Positions 28,786 through 37,466 are shown, counted from the first letter of the stretch. The stretch is DNA of 64,000 nt from Thalassotalea atypica (GCF_030295975.1 NZ_AP027364.1:1116001-1180000); one strand, 5' to 3'. The notes: generated by a model from the letters alone, not told the origin. Made by a program: numbers and translations.

Positions 28786-29577
28786 TTAGCTCAGAGTGAT
28801 TGGTGTTGCTGCTGTTAATTTAAATTCCAGCAAGGTACCAGCAGGGATGTTGATGGCGTTGCCAGAGCTTAACATTGATAGGCCCAGTCCAGCTTTAGCT
28901 GCATTTTCAGCACCTTTAGAGCCATTTGCTAGGCCACCAATTGCCGCGAGTCGGGCTGTTCGGCCTATAGACTGTTTCGTTGTGCTATCAGAGACCACAT
29001 TAATTGCACTGGATTGGATTTCAACGAGCGTATGATTTAACTTTAAATGCGTAAATCTAATATCCATTGCTGCATTTCCCGCTAGGCGATGAGATTGCTT
29101 TGCTGCTTGAATTTGGCCATAGACGGGCGTGCCAGCAGGAATAATTACCTGATCATCTATTTCAATATTGGCATCAAGCTTGGTAACAAACTTGTGTCCC
29201 GTTGTATGTTTATTAGAATCTATGGTTGTGAGAGTTTTAACCAATAATCCAGTGCCTGCTGGTAGCGTTGTTTGCTTGCCGCTATTGGATTGCTTGTCCG
29301 TGTCAATTTGGTTATTAAGGGACTCTGCTTTTGCTGTATGATCTGGCGTAGTGCTAGCACTTTGATTGCTTGCACTAAAGGCAACACTTGCAACCTTGAC
29401 ACGTTCGATTGCTAGTTGCTGCCCGGCAATTTCAAATGTAAGAGTAGAGGTATTCAGTGATATCACGTGGCCCTCCAATTGTTGGCCGTCCTTAAACTGC
29501 AATGTATCGGCCATGCTATGACCTGAAAGCAGGGCGCTGCAACACAAAATACCGATAATGGAAGTAAGTTGTTTCAT
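28786..29577 (-). CDS. exported protein with FKDG-type and AGT-rich beta domains
   Basis: This 263-residue protein has a signal peptide (residues 1-23, ending SMADT). The first domain (about 24-70) reads LQFKDGQQLEGHVISLN, like small Sm-like beta units found in envelope proteins. A Ser/Thr/Gln-rich linker follows. The C-terminal half (about 105-263) has LPAGTGLLVKT, IPAGTPVYGQI and IPAGTLLEFKL, a pattern seen in TrbI/VirB10-like and related beta-barrel repeats. I do not know the function. It lies between the DUF4136 lipoprotein gene (45 nt upstream) and the dehydrogenase (42 nt downstream). Confidence 0.75.
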   Translation of the reverse strand: MKQLTSIIGILCCSALLSGHSMADTLQFKDGQQLEGHVISLNTSTLTFEIAGQQLAIERVKVASVAFSASNQSASTTPDHTAKAESLNNQIDTDKQSNSGKQTTLPAGTGLLVKTLTTIDSNKHTTGHKFVTKLDANIEIDDQVIIPAGTPVYGQIQAAKQSHRLAGNAAMDIRFTHLKLNHTLVEIQSSAINVVSDSTTKQSIGRTARLAAIGGLANGSKGAENAAKAGLGLSMLSSGNAINIPAGTLLEFKLTAATPITLS

Positions 29578-29622
29578 TTTTAAGCCTTATTTTAATCGTG
29601 GGCATTGCAGCCCACGGAGTCA

Positions 29623-30180
29623 CTACAATGATGATGGACGTTCTTGAAACATGGTACTGACCAAATCAGTGATCGCATTTTCACGTTCTTCAATTGTTTG
29701 ATAATGTTTTAAAGGCTTTGTTAAGGTACTTCTCCACATTGATTCATTTGAATCTCGATCGATAATATCGACAACAAATGTGCCTTCTGTATAACTTTTC
29801 GCGCTAATATTGCTTACCCCATAACCATAACGATATGCAGGGGTAACTCTAGCTGCATAAGCATAATGTGGTGTGTGCCCATGTGAATTAATTTTTACTT
29901 TGTCTTCGGTTGCAACAAAGTAGCTGATTAGTATGTCGGCACTGTCAACATCTGCTTCTTCATATCCCGTGGCAATAAGCTCTTGAGTCATAGCTTTGTT
30001 CATTCGGCGACGATCTATATCACTTAGCATGATATTAGGATTTTGTTGGTCACCTATTACGTAAAATGTTTTTACTGAGGCAAAGTCAAACTCAGGCTCG
30101 ACATCGGTTTTAGGTGTGTAGGTTGTTGAACAACCTGATAGAACCAATACACAGATGATGAAGTTCATGATATTTTTCAT
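29623..30180 (-). CDS. DUF4136-type lipoprotein
   Basis: This 185-residue protein starts at ATG 30178-30180, preceded by AGGAGA with 6-nt spacing. A frame extending to 30228 has no ribosome-binding site. The signal sequence ends in a lipobox VLSGC. The mature part fits DUF4136: an early FDFASVKTFYV strand, then RMNKAMTQELIATGYEEA, ADILISYFV and a C-terminal AITDLVSTMFQERP. Such lipoproteins are common in proteobacteria and their role is unknown. It is the first gene of the minus-strand operon that diverges from the LysR gene. Confidence 0.85.
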   Translation of the reverse strand: MKNIMNFIICVLVLSGCSTTYTPKTDVEPEFDFASVKTFYVIGDQQNPNIMLSDIDRRRMNKAMTQELIATGYEEADVDSADILISYFVATEDKVKINSHGHTPHYAYAARVTPAYRYGYGVSNISAKSYTEGTFVVDIIDRDSNESMWRSTLTKPLKHYQTIEERENAITDLVSTMFQERPSSL

Positions 30181-30255
30181 TTTGATCTCCTGTTGCAAAT
30201 AAATGCTTAAATAATTGTTTACGAGCATTATATTAAGTAGCTAATAAAATAACCT

Positions 30256-30298
30256 CAAATGATGTATAGTTATCATATTCATAACTGAGTGGAATGTT
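30256..30298. promoter_or_regulatory. candidate LysR operator, copy 2 (divergent LysR/DUF4136 region)
   Basis: It contains the dyad AGTTAT-N7-ATAACT (30268-30286), which fits the T-N11-A rule for LysR boxes, within a 43-bp element shared with 27238-27280. It ends 12 nt before the LysR start codon and 75 nt upstream of the divergent DUF4136 gene, so it could control both, including autoregulation. Confidence 0.7.
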
Positions 30299-30310
30299 GG
30301 TGACAAAGCT

Positions 30311-31249
30311 ATGCATAATTTAGAACAGAAGCTAGCACGAATAGATTTGAACCTTTTGGTAGCGTTAAGTGTAATACTAAAAGAGGGCAGCATAACCAAG
30401 GCCGCACAGACCTTGTTTGTGACTCAGCCGGCGATGAGTAAAACGCTACAACGGCTACGCGATCTTTTTGATGATCCGCTGTTTTATCGGACACCAAATG
30501 GAATGGCACCGACAGCCAAAGCAAAAGAAGTTGAAAAACGTTTACCGAAAATTTTAGCTGAGATTGAGCATCTATTTAGCACACAAGAGTTTAATCCTGC
30601 CATGTGCGAGCAAACATTTTCGGTGTCTGTTCCTTCTGTGTTGTGTCATGCAATATGGCTGCCACTACTTGCTCGGTTAGAGTGTGTCGCCCCTCATGTT
30701 TGTTTGATTGACTTACCTAGTGACGCTGATCCCATCAGTGCATTGGAAAAGGGCAGATATGACTTTGCTGTTCATATTGTAAAACCACAAAGTGGGCAAT
30801 GCCATTACACTTCGTTAGGGACCATTCGACCTCACGTTTATGCGAGAAAATCACATCCTTTGGCGCAATCAATTTCGAAAAATAAATTAGAGGACTTGGA
30901 GCGCTTCAAGTTTGTTGATTATCAAGTAGGTCCTACTGAGAGTAAGAGTTTTGAAAACCCGATCGAAAAATTTAATCGCGTACTTAATTTCAAGCCAACC
31001 GTCGTATATAAAAGCAGCCAGTTGAGTTTGTTGACCGAGCTTTTAGCGAATAATGATTACCTATTTATTTCACCTAGTTTAATGATGAACAGTCCAGACT
31101 TTTCAGATAAATTTGTTTCGGTATTAGAGATCGATATTGCAGAACACTACTTGTATGAGTTAGTGCTGCTTGAAGGGCCACACATTGCGCACGGCCAAGC
31201 GGAGCAATGGATGAAGAATGAATTAATCAACAGCATAAGCATTAAGTAG
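30311..31249 (+). CDS. LysR family transcriptional regulator
   Basis: This 312-residue regulator has an N-terminal winged helix (residues about 12-70: LNLLVALSVILKEGSITKAAQTLFVTQPAMSKTLQRL). A LysR effector domain with two alpha/beta lobes (about 100-305) follows. The DNA-binding domain resembles the NodD/LeuO/SyrM group. It is divergently transcribed from the DUF4136-dehydrogenase operon. A matching operator-like element is found here and before the arylsulfatase, so those are the probable targets. Confidence 0.93.
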   Translation: MHNLEQKLARIDLNLLVALSVILKEGSITKAAQTLFVTQPAMSKTLQRLRDLFDDPLFYRTPNGMAPTAKAKEVEKRLPKILAEIEHLFSTQEFNPAMCEQTFSVSVPSVLCHAIWLPLLARLECVAPHVCLIDLPSDADPISALEKGRYDFAVHIVKPQSGQCHYTSLGTIRPHVYARKSHPLAQSISKNKLEDLERFKFVDYQVGPTESKSFENPIEKFNRVLNFKPTVVYKSSQLSLLTELLANNDYLFISPSLMMNSPDFSDKFVSVLEIDIAEHYLYELVLLEGPHIAHGQAEQWMKNELINSISIK

Positions 31250-31301
31250 TTCCAGTAAAAATAGTGGCAATTAACGCATAGTTTTGTGTGCTGATTTAGC
31301 T

Positions 31302-33377
31302 TTAAGCGCTTTCATTCCACATCCCTAATACTGTTTTTCGAATATCGGTTAACGCTGTTTTTGCTGTCGCTTTCTCTTTTTCCTCATGGTGCCTTTTGGG
31401 ATAATAAGTATGCGTAAGCAAGTTAGCGAGCTTATCGGTGATAAATCGGCTTTTACCGCCATAAACATGCTTGTCTCCCCAGTTTTGTTGCTCAGGTACC
31501 CAGTACTTCATCGGTTGCAGCAAATGCAGTTCATCTTTGGCGCGCGTAATAGCGACGTTGAGTAAGCGCCGTTCTTCTTCAATACTACGCTTATCACCTA
31601 CGGCATATTCGTTAGGAAAATTACCGTCTGCAACGTTGAGAATATGCACATTTTGCCACTCCTGTCCTTTGGCGCTGTGTACCGTTGAAAGGATGAGAAA
31701 GTCATCATCAATCAACGGAGAACCGGCCAAATCGCCTGATGCCTGAGGTGGATCTAAAGTGAGCTCGGTTAAAAACCGCTCTCGTGATGGAAACTGTTGG
31801 GAGATTTGGATCAGTTGTTCGATATCACCCCAACGGACAAAATGATCTTCATAGTTCAATTCCATTAGGCCTTTATAGACATTCGCAACGAGATTAACTT
31901 GATCTGACCACTTCACTGCATCGTCATGAATTGAGAAGAGCGCATTGACCAAATTGTCAAAGTGCTTTTTCGCACATTCAGGTACAGTATATTGAGCGAG
32001 TGCGCGGAGGTTATATTGATGTATGCTCAGATGATGAATAATTTTTTCTGCTGTTTTAGGGCCTATACTGGGCAATAATTTTAACAGTCTAAACGCTGAT
32101 ATTTTATGTTTGGGATTATCAGCCCATCGTAAAATTGACAGTAAATCTTTCACATGAGCCGCCTCAAGAAACTTTAAGCCACCATGTTTAACATAAGGGA
32201 TGTTTCGACGCGTTAGCTCTAATTCTAAGCGATCGCTGTGATAACTCGACCGAAAAAGAACCGCTTGTTTTTTTAATTCAATACCACGTTCACGCGCAGC
32301 CAGGATTTGTTCAATTATATATTCAGCTTGTTTCGCATCATCCTCTACGGTGACTAATTTGGGTTTTGTGCCCGTTTTTTTATCGCTGTATAGCTCTATT
32401 TTGTAGCCTTCATGCCCTTCACTTAGCAATGCATTGGATAAATCTAAAATATGTTGGTGTGAACGATAATTTTTTTTAAGCGATATTATTTTGGCGGGTG
32501 GCGTGAATTGAGATGGAAAGTCTAAAATATTATCCACAGTTGCCGAGCGAAATCCATAAATAGATTGTGCGTCATCACCAACTACCGTTAACCCGCGCCC
32601 AGTAGGGAAAAATCCGGTGAGTATGCCAGATTGTAATACATTGGTGTCTTGATATTCATCGACTAATATAAAATCAAATTGCTCTCGCACTTGATTGGCT
32701 ATCTCAGTGACTTGTGCCATGTAATAGCAATAAAGTAGAAGATCATCATAATCCAAACAAAGCTGCTCGCTTTTTGCGTTCGCATAGTTCGCAAACAGGG
32801 TAGTCAGCTCGTTAGCCCAGTCATTGCAGTAGGGAAAGTGGTTTTCTAATACATCTTCAACCTTGCTTTGACTGTTAACGCAACGCGAATAGATATCAAG
32901 ACATGTTTTTTTCTTTGGAAAGCGTTTATGGGTTTGGCTAAACCCTAATTCATGCCTAAGCATATCAATCATATCGGCCGAGTCATTTCTATCCATTATG
33001 GTAAAATCACTTTCTATGCCAATGCTGGTTGCATGTTCTCGCAATAAACGAGCGGCAATAGAGTGAAAGGTGCCCATCCAATTAATTTTGATCGGTTGAT
33101 ATACTGCATTTTTTGCTCTTAAATGTTGCTCAACAATACGATTGGCACGAGAAGATAGCTCTGCTGCTGCTCTTCTAGCAAATGTCATCAAAAGTATTCT
33201 TTCAGGCGCTGCGCCATCTATGATCAGCTTTGCTGTTTTATGGGCAAGGGTATTAGTTTTTCCAGTACCAGCACCGGCAATAACAAGTAGGGGGGCAGCA
33301 GTAGAGGAGTGATCTAAGTTGATGCCATAGTTAACCGCATCCGTTTGCTCGGCGTTTAACTCAATTGTATCTAGCAT
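31302..33377 (-). CDS. UvrD/Rep-family ATP-dependent DNA helicase, SOS-controlled
   Basis: This 691-residue superfamily 1A 3'-5' helicase has Walker A GAGTGKT at 35-41 (motif I), VDEYQDTN (motif II), GDDAQSIYGFRSA (motif III), KNYRSHQHIL (motif IV), STVHSAKGQEWQNV (motif V) and NVAITRAKDELHL (motif VI). The ATG at 33377 has AAGG 8-9 nt upstream; a frame start at 33407 is less likely. At 691 residues it is close to UvrD and Rep in size but diverged from both, so it is an accessory paralogue. A perfect CTGT-N8-ACAG LexA box lies 53 nt upstream. Confidence 0.93.
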   Translation of the reverse strand: MLDTIELNAEQTDAVNYGINLDHSSTAAPLLVIAGAGTGKTNTLAHKTAKLIIDGAAPERILLMTFARRAAAELSSRANRIVEQHLRAKNAVYQPIKINWMGTFHSIAARLLREHATSIGIESDFTIMDRNDSADMIDMLRHELGFSQTHKRFPKKKTCLDIYSRCVNSQSKVEDVLENHFPYCNDWANELTTLFANYANAKSEQLCLDYDDLLLYCYYMAQVTEIANQVREQFDFILVDEYQDTNVLQSGILTGFFPTGRGLTVVGDDAQSIYGFRSATVDNILDFPSQFTPPAKIISLKKNYRSHQHILDLSNALLSEGHEGYKIELYSDKKTGTKPKLVTVEDDAKQAEYIIEQILAARERGIELKKQAVLFRSSYHSDRLELELTRRNIPYVKHGGLKFLEAAHVKDLLSILRWADNPKHKISAFRLLKLLPSIGPKTAEKIIHHLSIHQYNLRALAQYTVPECAKKHFDNLVNALFSIHDDAVKWSDQVNLVANVYKGLMELNYEDHFVRWGDIEQLIQISQQFPSRERFLTELTLDPPQASGDLAGSPLIDDDFLILSTVHSAKGQEWQNVHILNVADGNFPNEYAVGDKRSIEEERRLLNVAITRAKDELHLLQPMKYWVPEQQNWGDKHVYGGKSRFITDKLANLLTHTYYPKRHHEEKEKATAKTALTDIRKTVLGMWNESA

Positions 33378-33429
33378 GATGTCTACCTTGGAAAGAAAGC
33401 TTGGCATAATATAACTGAAAAGCTAATGA

Positions 33430-33445
33430 CTGTATATCTGTACAG
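33430..33445. promoter_or_regulatory. LexA (SOS) box upstream of the helicase gene
   Basis: CTGTATATCTGTACAG fits the gammaproteobacterial SOS consensus CTGT-N8-ACAG exactly, and its flanking A and T extend the E. coli pattern. On the minus strand a TATATT-like -10 follows about 20 nt downstream, so LexA would cover the -35 region of the helicase promoter. Confidence 0.85.
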
Positions 33446-33786
33446 TTTTTCTTTTGTGCTTAGTTTTCCCTTGGTTCAATTCCAATAATTAAAAAGTACA
33501 GAGACACATTCATTACTTATCCCATTCTAATTGCGAAGCCTTATACATAAGTGCTAAAAACAAAATTACTTTAGTAAGTGTATAAATCGTATTAATATTA
33601 AATTGTGAGTTATTTATCCGGGCATGAGGGGAACAAACAAAATAGTATTAAAGTGGATATCACTACATTTAGCGTATCTAGGTACGTTTTAGGCGTTGTT
33701 TAACTCATTTTAACGAAAGTAATTACTTGAACTTAGCTCGTAATTTAGCGACTGTAGGACATCTTCACATAAAAATTAATAATAAA
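33446..33786. other. 341-nt gene-free interval
   Basis: Beyond the SOS box I see no coding region or strong structure; it should contain the promoter of the serine hydrolase gene, which I could not place with confidence. Confidence 0.5.
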
Positions 33787-34995
33787 ATGAGTAGCGCTAT
33801 GGGACGGTTTCTAAAATACGGAAAAATTTTTCTAACAACGTTAATTTTATGCTCCATTGTCTTGGTTGCGATAAATTGGGAAAAAGCGAATCGCTTATAT
33901 AGCGTTATCACCTTGTTTGACAAAGAAGTTATTGTTGATAATTTTTCTCATATGAACAAAGCATTTATCAACAAGACGATCAGAAAAGAAGGGCAAGCCT
34001 ATCAGTTTGCAGTGGACAAGCAACCGTTACCAACATCGTTTACTTATAGAGATAAATCGACGGCGGTTGATGAGTTTTTAGAGCGTCGTGCTACCACGGC
34101 ATTATTCGTGATTAAAGATGATAAGATCAGTTTCGAAAATTATTATTTAGGAACTAAACCTAGCGATCAACGAATCTCGTGGTCCATGGCTAAATCTTTT
34201 GTCTCAGTGCTTTTTGGTATGCAGGTTGATGCAGGCAGGATAGATATTGAAAATAATGTCGCTTTCTATTTGCCAGAAATGAAAGGCTCAGGCTATGAGA
34301 ACGTTAAAGTAAAACATGTACTACAAATGTCCTCTGGTGTGAAATGGAATGAAGACTATCAGGACTTTAATTCTGACATTAATAAGATGGGACGGGTATT
34401 GGCTATTGGTGGTTCGCTTGATGAAATGACCACAGGCTTAGCCGCTGAGAAGCCAGCAGGTCAGCAGTTTCACTATGTCAGTATGGATACTCATGTTATT
34501 GGTATGATTGTCAGACGCGTGTCAGGGAAGTCTCTAGTGGCATTATTACAGGAAGAAATTTGGCATAAAATAGGTATGGAAAGTGACGCCAATTGGATCA
34601 CAGACTCACAAGGCGTTGCATTTGCGTTAGGTGGGTTAAATGTTACCACGCGAGATTACGCGCGCTTTGGTCGCTTGTTGGTTAATAAGGGGCGTTGGGA
34701 AGAAGAGCAGTTAATTTCAGAACATTGGTTAAATGAAGCCACTACGGCGACAAGTGATTATTTGAAATCTGATGAAGGAAAACTAGGTTACGGCTATCAA
34801 ATTTGGTTACCGCCTCAGGCACAGCAGGGTGAGTTTTTCTGTGTGGGGGTTTATGGTCAGTACATCTATGTGAATCAACAAGAAAATGTAGTTATTGTGA
34901 AAAATAGTGCAGATAAACAATTTCAGGATAGCTTAAATTCAAAGCAAGAAACTATGGCGTTTTTTAGACAAATAGTCGCCTCGCTCAAATCGTAA
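33787..34995 (+). CDS. membrane-anchored serine hydrolase (beta-lactamase/PBP4-like family)
   Basis: This protein of about 402 residues from ATG 33787 has an uncleaved N-terminal membrane span (about residues 13-30). The catalytic SxxK motif is Ser133-Met-Ala-Lys136, and a Tyr-containing second motif lies in FHYVSMDTH. The closest groups are class C beta-lactamase-like esterases and 6-aminohexanoate-dimer hydrolases. The usual YxN appears as Tyr-Val-Ser. A TTG at 33727 gives a longer frame without a ribosome-binding site, and a second ATG at 33799 is also possible. It stands alone and ends at a terminator shared with the cyclophilin gene. Confidence 0.85.
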   Translation: MSSAMGRFLKYGKIFLTTLILCSIVLVAINWEKANRLYSVITLFDKEVIVDNFSHMNKAFINKTIRKEGQAYQFAVDKQPLPTSFTYRDKSTAVDEFLERRATTALFVIKDDKISFENYYLGTKPSDQRISWSMAKSFVSVLFGMQVDAGRIDIENNVAFYLPEMKGSGYENVKVKHVLQMSSGVKWNEDYQDFNSDINKMGRVLAIGGSLDEMTTGLAAEKPAGQQFHYVSMDTHVIGMIVRRVSGKSLVALLQEEIWHKIGMESDANWITDSQGVAFALGGLNVTTRDYARFGRLLVNKGRWEEEQLISEHWLNEATTATSDYLKSDEGKLGYGYQIWLPPQAQQGEFFCVGVYGQYIYVNQQENVVIVKNSADKQFQDSLNSKQETMAFFRQIVASLKS

Positions 34996-35007
34996 TAAAA
35001 CATCATA

Positions 35008-35045
35008 AAAAAAGCTCAGTCCATCAACAGGTACTGAGCTTTTTA
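35008..35045. terminator. bidirectional terminator, serine hydrolase / cyclophilin
   Basis: AAAAGCTCAGT pairs with ACTGAGCTTTT around a short loop, with an A tract before it and a T tract after it, between two convergent genes. Confidence 0.85.
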
Positions 35046-35066
35046 TTTTATGCGGTTAAACAATCG

Positions 35067-35834
35067 TTATTTTTTAGTAAAACGACGGCCTAGCACTAAC
35101 AACATAACCGCTGACATCCACGCGAAGCTACCGCCACTGCTGCTACCACCATTACCACCATCATCTGGATCTGGTTGATTAATCAAAGTATTTGGGGTTT
35201 TATCCAAATCTCCATCAGTACTGGTACTGCTATCAACGACAACAATATTGTAGATTGTCACAAAATCTTCATAAGCAGGAACGTCGTTATTGCTACATTG
35301 CTCACTGGTGTAATTCTCAATCGGTGTGCTGTTACAAAGTGGCACATCTTCAATGGCTTCAAGCACATCCATACCGTCGCCAATGACTTGACCAAAAACA
35401 GTGAAACCGCCATTTTGTAAATCTAGATTGGCGCTGTTGTTTTCAAGGTTAAAAAACCATTGGCTGGTCGCGCTATTAGCATTGCCAGATACTTTAGCCA
35501 TTGCAATAGTACCTTTGACGTTGGACCATAGCGGCTCATTGTCAACACTGCCACGGGTTGATATAGGATCTAGAGAGATATCACCATCATATTTAAAGCC
35601 GCCGCCTTGAACAACAAAGTTTGGCTCCACCCGATGGATAACAGTGTCTACATAATCACTGTTATTTACATAGGTTAAAAAATTCTCAACGGTTTTAGGC
35701 GTTGATTCATCATGTAGGTTGACTTGAATATTACCGTGAGAGGTTTGAAACTCGACGATTGTTGCTTGAGAAAGTGCACTAGTTAATGCAAGCGCCGCCA
35801 TTGATAAATGACGAAATAAAGGTTTTAAGATCAT
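35067..35834 (-). CDS. cyclophilin-type peptidyl-prolyl isomerase with GlyGly-CTERM tail
   Basis: This 255-residue exported protein has a signal peptide (about residues 1-25). A cyclophilin domain (about 27-200) follows, with DTVIHRVEPNFVVQGGG, SATSQWFFNLENN and GGFTVFGQVIGDGMDVLEAI. The C-terminus has a Gly/Ser stretch (GGNGGSSSGGS), a hydrophobic span and RRFTKK. This is the GlyGly-CTERM signal that rhombosortase-type intramembrane proteases process. It is likely a surface or periplasmic folding helper. The sorting tail is more usual on secreted hydrolases, so its presence on an isomerase is notable. Confidence 0.92.
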   Translation of the reverse strand: MILKPLFRHLSMAALALTSALSQATIVEFQTSHGNIQVNLHDESTPKTVENFLTYVNNSDYVDTVIHRVEPNFVVQGGGFKYDGDISLDPISTRGSVDNEPLWSNVKGTIAMAKVSGNANSATSQWFFNLENNSANLDLQNGGFTVFGQVIGDGMDVLEAIEDVPLCNSTPIENYTSEQCSNNDVPAYEDFVTIYNIVVVDSSTSTDGDLDKTPNTLINQPDPDDGGNGGSSSGGSFAWMSAVMLLVLGRRFTKK

Positions 35835-35950
35835 GTTTTTTTACTGCTAATTATTACAACATGACGATAGTAATGTGACTGTTAGGTAAAGCAAAGTAAA
35901 TTTTTGTAAATCTTAGATGTTTTCATCTATTTATGATGTAGATGAAAACA

Positions 35951-36418
35951 TCATAGCTGAGACTGTATGTAGTTCTCTAACCCTATGGTTGAAATTAAGC
36001 CTAGCTGCTGCTCAAGCCAAAATGCGTGGTCAACTTCGGTATCATCAAGCAGCTTTTCTAATATTTCGCGACTGACAAAATCTTTCTCTTGCTCACATAG
36101 CTTGATTGCATTTTTAAGTGCTTTGGCGACAGCGTATTCCACATCTAAGTCACTTTGCAGCATCTCAGGTACATTTTTACCTATGTTTAAGCCACAACGA
36201 GATTGCATGTCTGGAATACCTTCTAAAAACAAAATGCGTTGTATCAGTAGTGAAGCGTGTTGCTTTTCATCGTCAAATTCGTGATCTATTCGTTCATATA
36301 ATTTGTTAATGCCCCAGTCTTCATACATGCGTGAATGAATGAAGTATTGATCCATAGCCGCTAATTCATAGCCTAATAAGCCGTTAAGAGCTGAAATTAC
36401 CTGTGTATTACCTTGCAT
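35951..36418 (-). CDS. bfr: bacterioferritin subunit with ferroxidase site, lacking the haem Met
   Basis: This 155-residue ferritin-like four-helix protein keeps the ferroxidase ligands of E. coli Bfr: Glu18, Glu51, His54, Glu94 and the ExxH pair (Glu128/His131, shifted by a one-residue insertion). Position 52, the haem-ligating Met in E. coli, is Lys. It should therefore oxidise iron but not bind haem, like the ferroxidase subunits of two-subunit bacterioferritins. It lies 10 nt after the complementary subunit gene, so the two are co-expressed and probably form mixed 24-mers. Confidence 0.93.
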   Translation of the reverse strand: MQGNTQVISALNGLLGYELAAMDQYFIHSRMYEDWGINKLYERIDHEFDDEKQHASLLIQRILFLEGIPDMQSRCGLNIGKNVPEMLQSDLDVEYAVAKALKNAIKLCEQEKDFVSREILEKLLDDTEVDHAFWLEQQLGLISTIGLENYIQSQL

Positions 36419-36428
36419 AGTGCGTCCT

Positions 36429-36893
36429 CTATAATTGCGCCTGAATGTAGTTTGCTATACCAATGTGGTCAATTTGATATTGTTGGGCTTCAAGCCAATC
36501 TAAATATTCCTCTTCACCTTCCAAAATTTCATCGAGGATCTCGCGGCTCACATAGTCTTGTAGTTGTTCGCATAATGAAATAGCATCACGCATTACTTTG
36601 ATTTGGCCGTGCTGAAACTTAGTGTCACATTGCAACATTTCTTGCGTGTTCTCACCAATCACAAGGGGAGAGAGTTGTTGTAAATTAGGCAAACCCTCTA
36701 AAAACAAAACTCTTTCAATTAATTTGTCGGCTTGTTTCATGTCAAGAATTGACTTTTCATAGCACTTCTCATTGAGCTCATTAATGCCCCAGTTTTTATA
36801 CATTCTGGCGTGTAGAAAATAATGATTAATGGAGGTTAATTCGGATAGGAGTGCGTTATTGAGCGCGGATACAACTGCTGTATTGCCTTTCAT
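36429..36893 (-). CDS. bfr: bacterioferritin subunit with haem Met52 but degenerate ferroxidase site
   Basis: This 154-residue protein is clearly bacterioferritin ([19 protein letters not shown]). Met52 is kept, so it can supply the inter-subunit haem ligand. The diiron site is eroded relative to E. coli Bfr: Glu51 is Asp, His54 is Gln, Glu94 is Gln and His130 is Tyr, while Glu18 and Glu127 remain. This is the haem-type partner of the ferroxidase subunit encoded immediately downstream. Bfd is encoded just upstream on the same strand, giving a Bfd-Bfr-Bfr iron storage and release locus. Confidence 0.93.
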   Translation of the reverse strand: MKGNTAVVSALNNALLSELTSINHYFLHARMYKNWGINELNEKCYEKSILDMKQADKLIERVLFLEGLPNLQQLSPLVIGENTQEMLQCDTKFQHGQIKVMRDAISLCEQLQDYVSREILDEILEGEEEYLDWLEAQQYQIDHIGIANYIQAQL

Positions 36894-37037
36894 TACGGTT
36901 CTCTAATTTAGTGTGGCTAAGATGAGATTAAAGTATAGAAAAGAATGTAGGTTATTCAAGAATCCGCAACGGTAACAAGAACTTAAAAATAGTAATTAGA
37001 GTTGTTTTTATTCGTATTTATTGATGATGGAAATGAA

Positions 37038-37232
37038 TCAACCAACATCTTTGAATAGCGCTTCGTCAACGATAGTGGTGTTAATGATGTTTTGAGCTAC
37101 TTTTACACAAGTGCCGCATTGGGTGCCCAGTGCTACATGATTTTTAAGTTCACGCATAGAGCCTACACCTTCTTCAGTAACCAACTGTTTAATTTGGTGA
37201 TCTGTGATGCCTTTGCAAATACACACATACAT
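37038..37232 (-). CDS. bfd: bacterioferritin-associated ferredoxin
   Basis: This 64-residue [2Fe-2S] protein delivers electrons to bacterioferritin haem to release stored iron. Cluster ligands are Cys4, Cys6, Cys39 and Cys42 (CIC and CGTC), and the BFD fold positions are complete. It is 144 nt upstream of the bfr pair on the same strand. Its own upstream region holds a Fur-like sequence and two inverted repeats, in keeping with iron control. Confidence 0.95.
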   Translation of the reverse strand: MYVCICKGITDHQIKQLVTEEGVGSMRELKNHVALGTQCGTCVKVAQNIINTTIVDEALFKDVG

Positions 37233-37256
37233 AGTAAATAACTCAACTAACTACAA

Positions 37257-37291
37257 AACGAAGTGATAATAGTTCTTATTTACACTTCGTT
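37257..37291. promoter_or_regulatory. inverted repeat enclosing a Fur-like box upstream of bfd
   Basis: AACGAAGTG (37257-37265) and CACTTCGTT (37283-37291) form a 9-bp stem around 17 nt. Over 37265-37283 the sequence matches 12 of 19 positions of the Fur consensus GATAATGATAATCATTATC. It lies 25-60 nt upstream of the bfd start codon, so it is placed for control of bfd. The Fur call is tentative. Confidence 0.45.
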
Positions 37292-37293
37292 CA

Positions 37294-37319
37294 ATAGTAA
37301 AATTTCCAAATTTTACTAT
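37294..37319. repeat. perfect 12-bp-arm AT-rich inverted repeat
   Basis: ATAGTAAAATTT and AAATTTTACTAT are separated by only CC. It lies 3 nt beyond the stem enclosing the Fur-like box, in the divergent region between bfd and a solute-binding protein gene. The tight spacing suggests a protein-binding dyad rather than an RNA hairpin. Confidence 0.6.
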
Positions 37320-37466
37320 CTATTTGAAATGTAAAAGGTTAAAAGTTTTCAACATAAGCTGAATAGCTAAGCTATACAAAAAAAGCGCAGACAATGATTC
37401 TCTTCTATAATTAGGTGACAACAAAATAAAGGTTTAACGTTTCGATTTTCAATCGTTCATGTGGTT

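Noticed and set aside
31302-33377. Helicase as canonical uvrD or part of a phage defence system
   Set aside because: Its sequence is diverged from UvrD, and its neighbours (LysR, serine hydrolase) are not defence genes; an SOS box points to repair.
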